From: Cercis canadensis
Lineage: Eukaryota > Streptophyta > Magnoliopsida > Fabales > Fabaceae
Assembly: GCA_003255065.1 (NCBI GenBank)
Contig: QAOA01008740.1
Coordinates: forward strand, 213,290 to 277,289
Length of the DNA stretch: 64,000 nucleotides
Direction of reading: 5' to 3'
Part shown: positions 57,171-64,000 of the stretch, piece after piece
Numbering within the stretch: the stretch's first letter is position 1
Layout: each line of letters opens with the position of its first letter
Made by a program: the position numbers and the translations under genes
Notes under the pieces: model-generated
What the model saw: the letters and a program-made list of their open reading frames with translations, nothing else
Told to the model about the DNA's origin: nothing
Databases searched by the model: none

Positions 57171-58990
57171 GAAAAGTTTTAAACATAGCTCGCTCAAAGA
57201 AAAATAAGCTCAATCAAAAGCACTCTGTAAAAAGGTTAATCGGGCTCATATCAAGAACTATCAATATCATAGAAGAAAATCAAGAACAATGTCATAATCG
57301 TAGGGCCGAGTTTAATGAATTGAAATCTCATATAAATGAAATGATGAAGCTTTTCACTAAGAGCCTGAAGTTGAAGGTTGTGGCCGAGAGGCCAGGTGGT
57401 GTCAATATCCCTCTAATTTCCCATATAACATATTTGTTGACATATCTATCAAATAAGGCAACTTCTGCAGCTTTCGCTCCAATATGGGGAATGCTTCCTC
57501 AGATGATGCCTTTTACAAATTTGGTACATGGGTGTGATTCAAGTTCAGCAATACATCCTACTACCCAACCAATTGAGGCCGTATGTCATCTCACTATTGT
57601 TCCCAGACTTATTTTCTCTACCAATGGAAGCTCTATTCAATCCAAATGAAAATCAAGGAGGTGTATATACATACACCCATCCAATTACTTATTATGCTTC
57701 TCATTGCACTGCACAAGAAGCTTCAAAGATAGTTCTTTTAAGAAAAGAAAAAGAAGAATTAAAGAAGAAAAGTTTGAGATTTAAATCAATAGAGAAAAAA
57801 CAAGCACTGTTGGAAGAATAGATTAAGATGTTGCAAAGATCAGGGACATATGGGCCAATTGACATTGATGAACTTTCCTTGACACCTGAAATTATTCTCT
57901 TAAAAGATTTAAAATGCCTGAGTTTATTCGCTACAATGGAACAACCAATCATCGGTTTCACTTGAAATCCTATTGCACTAAGATGTCCATTTGATCAAGA
58001 GATGAGAAATTCTTTATACACTTCTTCCTAGAAAGTTTGACTGGTCCTACTTCAGATTGGTATTGGCGTCTAGATTACTTCAAGATTCACACATGGAGAG
58101 ACCTGACTGATGCTTTTTTGAAGCAGTATAGTTTTAATGATAACATAGCTCCTTCCAGAGCTCAATTGGGGTCTATGCGTAAGGATGAAATTGAAAGCTT
58201 TAAAGATTACGCTCAAAAGTGGAGGAATTTAGCAGCCTAAGTTCAACCTTCGTTGTTGGATTTTGAAATGATTTATTATTTCATAAATACTTTGCGTTCC
58301 CCTTATATTGAGTTGATGGTAGTAGTTGTTTATAGGGACTTTTCTAAATTTATCAATGCTGGAGAAAGAGTTGAAAAGATGAACCGAACAAGAAAACTAT
58401 CATTCTTAAGAAGAGAAAACCATAATAACGACCGGAAGAATGGAGAACCATTTAGGAAAGAAGAATGTGAGGTAAATTGGATACATTCATCGGAGACACC
58501 ACCATACTATCAACATCGAGGCCCATATCATTCTCCAATTCTCATTTTCTCTCCTCCATACCAAGTCAATACAATCCCACCATCCTTCCCACAAAACTCA
58601 CAAAATCCTCTACAACTATATCCTTTTTAACCAAACTTTGCCTCAAAGCTATCCTGCTCTTCGAGCACATTTTGCAAGACCATGTCATGGTCAACCTAGG
58701 CCTCCTAGGAATCGAGAATCTTTTTCCCAACTTTCCCATAATTATATGATGCCCAATTGATTGCACCTCGTCATATGGAACCTTAAAAGTCACATTTTCT
58801 TCATTGGTACAATCCAAATCTCAAATATGACTATCATAGGGGAGCGATTAGACATTCTATTGAAGATTGTGAAGGATTCAAGAATGTGGTGCATCAACTG
58901 ATCAAGCAGGGAGTGTTTTAAATAGAGGAAATTGCAGCTGCATCGAATGTAGCTACAAACCCACTTCCTAATCGTAGGGCTCAAGGTTGA
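57171..58990 (+). pseudogene. TAT/Ogre-type gag, frameshifted
   Basis: Frames switch along the segment. In order: an N-terminal helical part (57320-57649), a coiled-coil-like KEKEELKKKSLRFKSIEKK (57740-57800), 'FKMPEFIRYNGTTNHRFHLK' in another frame (57909-57965), then the Retrotrans_gag core LTGPTSDWYWRLDYFKIHTW and WRDLTDAFLKQYSFNDNIAP (58037-58240), continuing to 58630. YDYHRGAIRHSIEDCEGFK (58831-58880) is the C-terminal signature of TAT gag. At least four stops or shifts occur. It would have made the capsid protein; no protease, RT or integrase follows. Confidence 0.87.
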
Positions 58991-61337
58991 GAAGATCCCG
59001 TTGGAGATTGAAGAGTGATTCAAGAAGGATGTTGGTCGAGCTTGCTTTTGTATTGCTTTAAGTCATTTCTTTTGTTGTTCAATGTTTATCTTCTCAATTT
59101 TCTCTTTTTACTTAAGTCCAAGGCTAATAGAGTTCATTCAATGTTGAGACCTTATGTTATTTGGCTTCAATTAATGATTATGCATTTTATTTTACCATCT
59201 TTATTATTCTTGTTTGACTTATTCTTTTGGAATCATAGTCCTTCTGAAAAAAAAAAAAAAAAAAAAAAAAAACACTTCATAAGTTTTTCTTTTAAGAAGT
59301 TGCAATTGACACAAAGATGATACATTTGAGAATATTAGAAAAAGAAGACCTCATAAAAAAAATTATTTTTAAGCAAATTTTTCAATAATTAGAGACATTT
59401 TTTTTTCTCCTAAATATTGCGAAATATCCTTAGTTACCCCTTTGAGCTTGAAGAAGTGAGTCGTTTCTTAATTTTTTGATTCATGAACTTCCTTGGAAAA
59501 GATAAAAACCCAATAAGCTTTCATGACAACATTCAAATGCCAAGAATGATGATTTTCTTTCTTTTATCCAAACACATCACATCCATTGTCAAATCACTTT
59601 GAGCTTTAAATTTTCCTTCATACGTGATGAGAATCATACTTAAGCTACAATGAGAGTCAACTTGCTAAGGATGTCTTCAAAACCTTAATGGACTTGCCAA
59701 AAAGATAGTGAAAATTCAAAAGAAGTGCAAAAGAGAGGAAAACTCTCCAAAAGAAGAAAAGAAAAAGAAAAAAAAAAAAACTCTTCAAGGGGTAAGAAAA
59801 TCCTTTCATGAAAAGAGAGAAAAAAATAAACAAAAGTATTCATTCTAAATCGTTAAAGAATAAGAAATCATGTGATAAAAATTACAAGAAGAAAACCTCA
59901 AGTTATAAAAAATAGGATTTTCATTGTTGTCCCATCATCAAATGTTTGGACATTTATATTCCTTCTTTCATTAGTCATATCTTATATCCATAAAACCACA
60001 TTACAAACTTTGAGCATCCTCTTAGTAAATAAATGTTGGCATAAAAACCTATTGAAGTTAAGCGTTGAAGAGAATTGGGAAATAAGTGAATGGACAAAAT
60101 GAAGTTTTGAGCCTTTATTTTTTTATTTCAAAATAAAAGCCTTTTACCCTAAGACCTCATTACAAGCTTTTAAAGACTTTCTTAAGGATTGGTTTGCTTG
60201 AATTGTAAACTGGAGCAAATTTTTTCATGAAAAATTTTGGTTTTAAAAAAAAAAATTGGGGTCAAGCCTCGCTTAAGAATTTTTTATTTTTGGTGTCAGT
60301 TGCATGACCCTCAAAGGGAATATCTTCAATCCCTACAATTAGGGCAACTTTTTGTTCTTCAAATTTGCAAATTGTCACAACCATAAGGCTTTATGTCTTA
60401 ACTTTTGCTTCAATGATCCTCCCCAGTGCCTGACACTAGGGCAAATTTTGGCTGCCTAAAATTCATTTTTTGCACAACTTTATCCTTGACAAGTTGATCA
60501 TTTGCGTAAATCAAGAATCTCAGATCTTATCTCATTTCAGTCATTTATCCACAACTATCTTTCTTTGAATCCATAGTTCATCTTATTAATTTTTGTCAAA
60601 TAAAATAATAATGATTTTTACTCAATTGACATGACAAACATTAGCAATTGAAAAATTGGCTTAAAGCATTATCATGATTCTTGCAAAGGATTAACATTCA
60701 TCAAGATCCATGCAGAAAGAAGTCTTTGGGACTAGACCCTACAATAGAGTAAATTTTGATTGAGCAAATTTTTCAATGAGCAAGCAACTTGCACTTTTCG
60801 AATTCATCGTCTTTATTTTAAGCATGGGCTCTGACCCATCAATTTTATTCCCCTGCATTTTGGGTCTTGACCCATTCTTTTACTTCTTGCAATTCCTTGG
60901 GCCTTAACCTATTGTCTTATTACAATTTTTGGGTCATGCCCTTTCATGTTATTTTTCTTGCATATCATATCATTTTCCAATTTCTTTTTTGTTGACTCAT
61001 ATCATGCATTTTCTAAGGTTCATCCCCTGTTTACTTTTCATTTATCCATGGGCCTTGACCCACATATACTCATCTTCACCTTTACTTTTCTTGTCAAAAC
61101 CCTTTGGCGGATGAGACACCTTTATTTTTTTTTGGTCAAAGTCCTTCAGTAGTAGATGCACCTTTATTTTTCTTTTCAAATTCGCATGGCAGAGGAGGCA
61201 CATTTACTTTATTTGCTTAAATTGAATATAGCCTAACTAGGTTGAGCAAGCCAAGTGCTTTTAATTCTGTCGGCTCTCAAGTAAAAGATAGCGGTACTTT
61301 TAAATTCTATCAGCTCTCAAGTGAAAGATCTCGGTAC
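58991..61337 (+). other. Non-coding 3' internal region of the TAT element; pol absent
   Basis: The 2.3 kb between gag and the 3' LTR has no recognisable pol motif in any frame. It holds a 26-base poly-A near 59246, several GGGTCTTGACCC-type spaced palindromes (60823-61065), three GATGAGACACCTTTATTTTT-like units (61107-61205) and two GCTCTCAAGTAAAAGAT units (61270-61337), the last of which touches the 3' LTR. A clean polypurine tract is not evident. Confidence 0.65.
60823..61337. repeat. Short spaced repeats before the 3' LTR
   Basis: Three families of short repeats follow each other: GGGCTCTGACCC / GGGTCTTGACCC / GGGCCTTGACCC; 'gatgagacacctttattt' with variants every ~55 bases; and 'gctctcaagtgaaagat' plus 'cggtacttt' twice. 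Tandem repeats in this position are known for Ogre elements. Copies are imperfect. Confidence 0.65.
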
Positions 61338-63943
61338 TTTAGACATCGTATTTTGTCCAGGTGTTTTTATAAAAAAAAAAAAAAGAAAAAAAAGAAGAAT
61401 GATGATTTTTAAAAATATGAAAGCTCTTAATTTTTTATTATTGCTTTTTATATTTTTATTTTAGCTTTTGTAATAAAGCAAAACCTAGTTTTATTACCTT
61501 AACCTAATCTATTGTTAATCTAGCCCATTTTTTTTTTTATCTAGTCCATTTGGCTCATCCATTAATATTTAGATTTTTGCAAATGGTAAATAAACAAAAA
61601 AGAGATAAGAAATTTTGTTAATAGATTTTTGCATCATTAGATCTAGGAGGACTAATGAAGAAATAAAGAATGAATTTTCCTCATTCCCTATTGGTCCAAG
61701 TTGGTGTACCTTATCTCTATTAAATAAATAAGTAATTAAAAAAAGAAGGAAAACAAATTAAAACTAGGGGACTAGCAAAGCAAGAGGGGAAGACCAGAAA
61801 TAGAGAGCTCAAGAGGAGAAAAAGAGAAAATGAAGAGAGAAGAGAAGCTTGGGAGAAAAGAAGGCAACCAAAGAGAGAAGAAGGTTTGAATCTCCATCAA
61901 ATTCATTCTATAAGGGTAATCTCTACTCTAGTTTTTCCATCTTTACTGCTGAATTTTTGATTCATGGTGATTAATTTATCTATTTGTTGTTATATGTAAA
62001 TGATTATGCTGTCTAAATCATAGTGTAGTTTGATGGAGTTTAAGATTGATTCTTATGGTTCTAGGGTACTCATGGTGTTGGATTCCTAATTTAAGTTCAA
62101 TTTCTGATGTTGATATAGAAATAATTTTGATTTTGGGACTTTAAGTTGTCTCCTTGATTGATAATACTTGGTTTGGTTGTGGATTGTACATTTTCGGATT
62201 TGTTAGTCTTCTTTGGCAACCCTCTGTTTTTATTTTCTAGATGGAGCTACAGAGTTACAACTTTAGTGATTCTTAATTTGTTAGAACCAAGAGACATGTG
62301 CCTCCTTTGTGTTAAATTTTCATGGCCAAATTTCATTTCCCCTAGTCCCAATCTTTATTTGAATTTCATTATTTTTCTTCAATTTCAGGGTTGTCAATCT
62401 TTTTTGGCAACCTTCGGTTTTAATTTTTTTAGATGGAGTTATAAGGCTCCAATTTGAGTGGTTTTTGTTTCGTTAGAACCAGGACATGTATGCCTCTTAT
62501 TTTTAAAAGTTTTGAAGAAAAATCCCCTTTCCCTTGTTCCTAATTTATAATTAAATTTGGTTTTTTTTTTTCTGTACTATTGGGCTTATCAGTTTTCTCT
62601 GGCAGCCCTCAATTTTTATTTTTTAATTTGAGCTATAGAGCTCCATTTTGTGTAATTCTTCTTTTGTTAGAACTATAAGAAATGTATCTTCAATGTGTGA
62701 AATTTGCAGAATTTATGCTTGTCTCTCTTGCTCCCAGTTTTAATTTGAATGTGATTATTTTAGGATTGTTCTTGGTCCATTTTCCCTTATTGTTCTTGCA
62801 TTATTTGAAGGTTGTTGCATGTTGTTTCCTTGATTGTTTTTGAGTAATTTGATTCCTAATCTTGGCTTTGTTTTATATTAGTGTCTTCTTGAATTAATTG
62901 CATATGGGTAATGTTGGCTCTTGTTCAAAGCTTGTTCTAATTTAATTTAGTGGTTATTTTGAAAATTGTTGCTTAGTTTTTTTTTTTGAGTTCTTGCTTG
63001 GCTGTTGTCTGCTCTCATCTAAAAGGATGTTTTGCATTTTCTTTTAGTTCATTCGGATTCAATTTTAGAATTGATTTTCATTCTTGATTCCTCTTGTTGA
63101 AAGTTCAATTTTGATTGTGTTAGAGGCGCTACATTTTCCTTGATAGACTTTTGATGATGTTCCTTCATTATTATTTTCACTAATTATTGTTTCTATGAAT
63201 GCTTAAGTTTTGTTGACAATGTTGGTGAGACTATTTGATGCAAGGGAATTTACATTTGCAAGTTTAAAGTTTGAGACCAATGAAAAGCTCAAAGCTCAAA
63301 GATTATTTTGTTATTATTTTACATTTGTACTTAAGATCCTCAATAGACAAGGAAAAGTGTTGTAACATTATAAATTCATGAATTGCATTCATTTAAAATA
63401 TTGTAAACTCACTAATTATTGTGTCGTGTAATATCCACATGCTTATTCACTTATTATAGGAGGATAGATCAAGTCTGATTCTTTTATGAAATAGCTTTGT
63501 TTATCCAACCTAGGTGAATGTAGTGTCACCTTGAAGGGCATTTTATGTGAAAAATAGGTGGAATGATTTAAGTCTCATTAGTGAAATAATGCATTGCATG
63601 TTTAAATTCACCGTCTTTATTTTTGTAACATATTTCTGCAACACTTTTATTATTCTGAGATAAATAAAATACACATTTTTTGCCATATTATATTCGTACA
63701 ATCAATTTCGGGTAACTATTTTTTATACGGGTGTTGTGGGGTGCCTAACACTTTCCCCACACACAAATTGACTTTAGAAACTTCTCTAGTTCGCATACCG
63801 TTTTTGAATTTCAAAATGAGTTTTCCAATTGTTCCCCATTTTCTTAATACAATTAGTGGTTACTCTAAGTTTTCTTCAAAAACTAATATCTTTTTAAAAA
63901 ATCCGTTATCCGCGTCGTAACGACCTTCGGGTACGTTGTGACA
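61338..63943 (+). mobile_element. TAT/Ogre-like element, 3' LTR (2606 bp)
   Basis: The LTR begins TTTAGACATCGTATTTTGTCC and ends TTGTGACA. It is collinear with the 5' LTR but lacks the nested insertion and has three rather than five ~191-bp units (62205, 62396, 62591). It is followed by AGCGT, the partner of AGTGT at 51884. The LTRs differ at many positions, so this insertion is clearly older than element B. Confidence 0.9.
62205..62780. repeat. ~191-bp tandem array in 3' LTR (three units)
   Basis: Units begin at 62205, 62396 and 62591. The second unit starts like the second unit of the 5' LTR but ends like its fourth ('accaggacatgtatgcctc', 'aaaagttttgaag'), consistent with loss of two units by unequal exchange. 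Confidence 0.85.
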
Positions 63944-64000
63944 AGCGTTATCTAACTTCTTGACTCAATCCTTTCTATTAGAATTCACACTCTTCTCAAG
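63944..64000 (-). pseudogene. Athila-like integrase, upstream part beyond the TAT insertion
   Basis: On the minus strand this reads LEKSVNSNRKD, a TGA where Trp is usual, then VKKLDNA, directly continuous in sense with TLWAYRT at 51880. It is the same integrase gene, split by 12 kb of TAT element. It runs off the window's right edge. Confidence 0.85.

Noticed and set aside
1-64000. CRISPR arrays, operons, rRNA or intact tRNA genes
   Set aside because: None found. The tRNA-like strings are primer-binding sites or SINE-like boxes, and the spaced repeats are LTR tandem units.

Overview
The window is nuclear DNA of a flowering plant, most likely a core eudicot. The evidence is strong AT richness, one plant-specific WRKY transcription factor gene with canonical GT-AG introns, and a dense load of plant transposable elements (CACTA, Mutator-like, Copia, Athila-type and TAT/Ogre-type Gypsy). 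I cannot name the species from sequence alone. One convincing host gene in 64 kb points to a gene-poor, repeat-rich chromosome region.

Layout. 1-9.8 kb is AT-rich intergenic DNA with SINE-like fragments and a non-autonomous CACTA element (2304-4237) with matching ATA target duplications. 9.98-12.44 kb holds a complete three-exon group IIe WRKY gene (WRKY14/35-like, 462 aa), with a 34-codon upstream ORF ending 8 bases before its start. 12.4-24.3 kb has no host gene; it has a poly-G run, a purine-rich tract and a zinc-knuckle fragment of the type found in MULE/FAR1 proteins. 24.7-27.9 kb is most of a TAT/Ogre-type LTR with internal tandem arrays. 27.9-34.5 kb is a decayed minus-strand MULE transposase gene, with a tandemly triplicated segment and a solo LTR inside it. 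35.9-38.15 kb is a truncated Copia element. 38.16-42.98 kb is the 3' part of an Athila-like element. 42.98-48.98 kb is a young Athila-like element with gag and protease but no reverse transcriptase or integrase. 48.98-51.02 kb is a long-TIR MULE-like element carrying a captured C2-domain fragment of an MCTP/QUIRKY-type gene. 51.4 kb to the end is an Athila-type integrase region split by a 12-kb gag-only TAT/Ogre-like element (51889-63943), whose own 5' LTR carries another insertion.

The order of nesting can be read. An Athila-like integrase gene was hit by the TAT element (target duplication AGTGT/AGCGT), and the TAT 5' LTR was then hit by a further insertion. The MULE gene was hit by the solo LTR (target duplication ATTTA). 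The four in-frame stops in the young Athila element are each explained by one C-to-T or G-to-A change, as expected for methylated, silenced DNA.

Assembly caution. Eight single N characters mark contig joins. Four of them (3775, 6435, 34983, 40178) are flanked by near-identical direct duplicates of 190-420 bases that look like unmerged overlapping contig ends. Two others (24695, 48976) sit at or beside ends of the same MULE TIR family, so the order of the block between them is uncertain. I see no bacterial-type system, CRISPR array, rRNA or intact tRNA gene.
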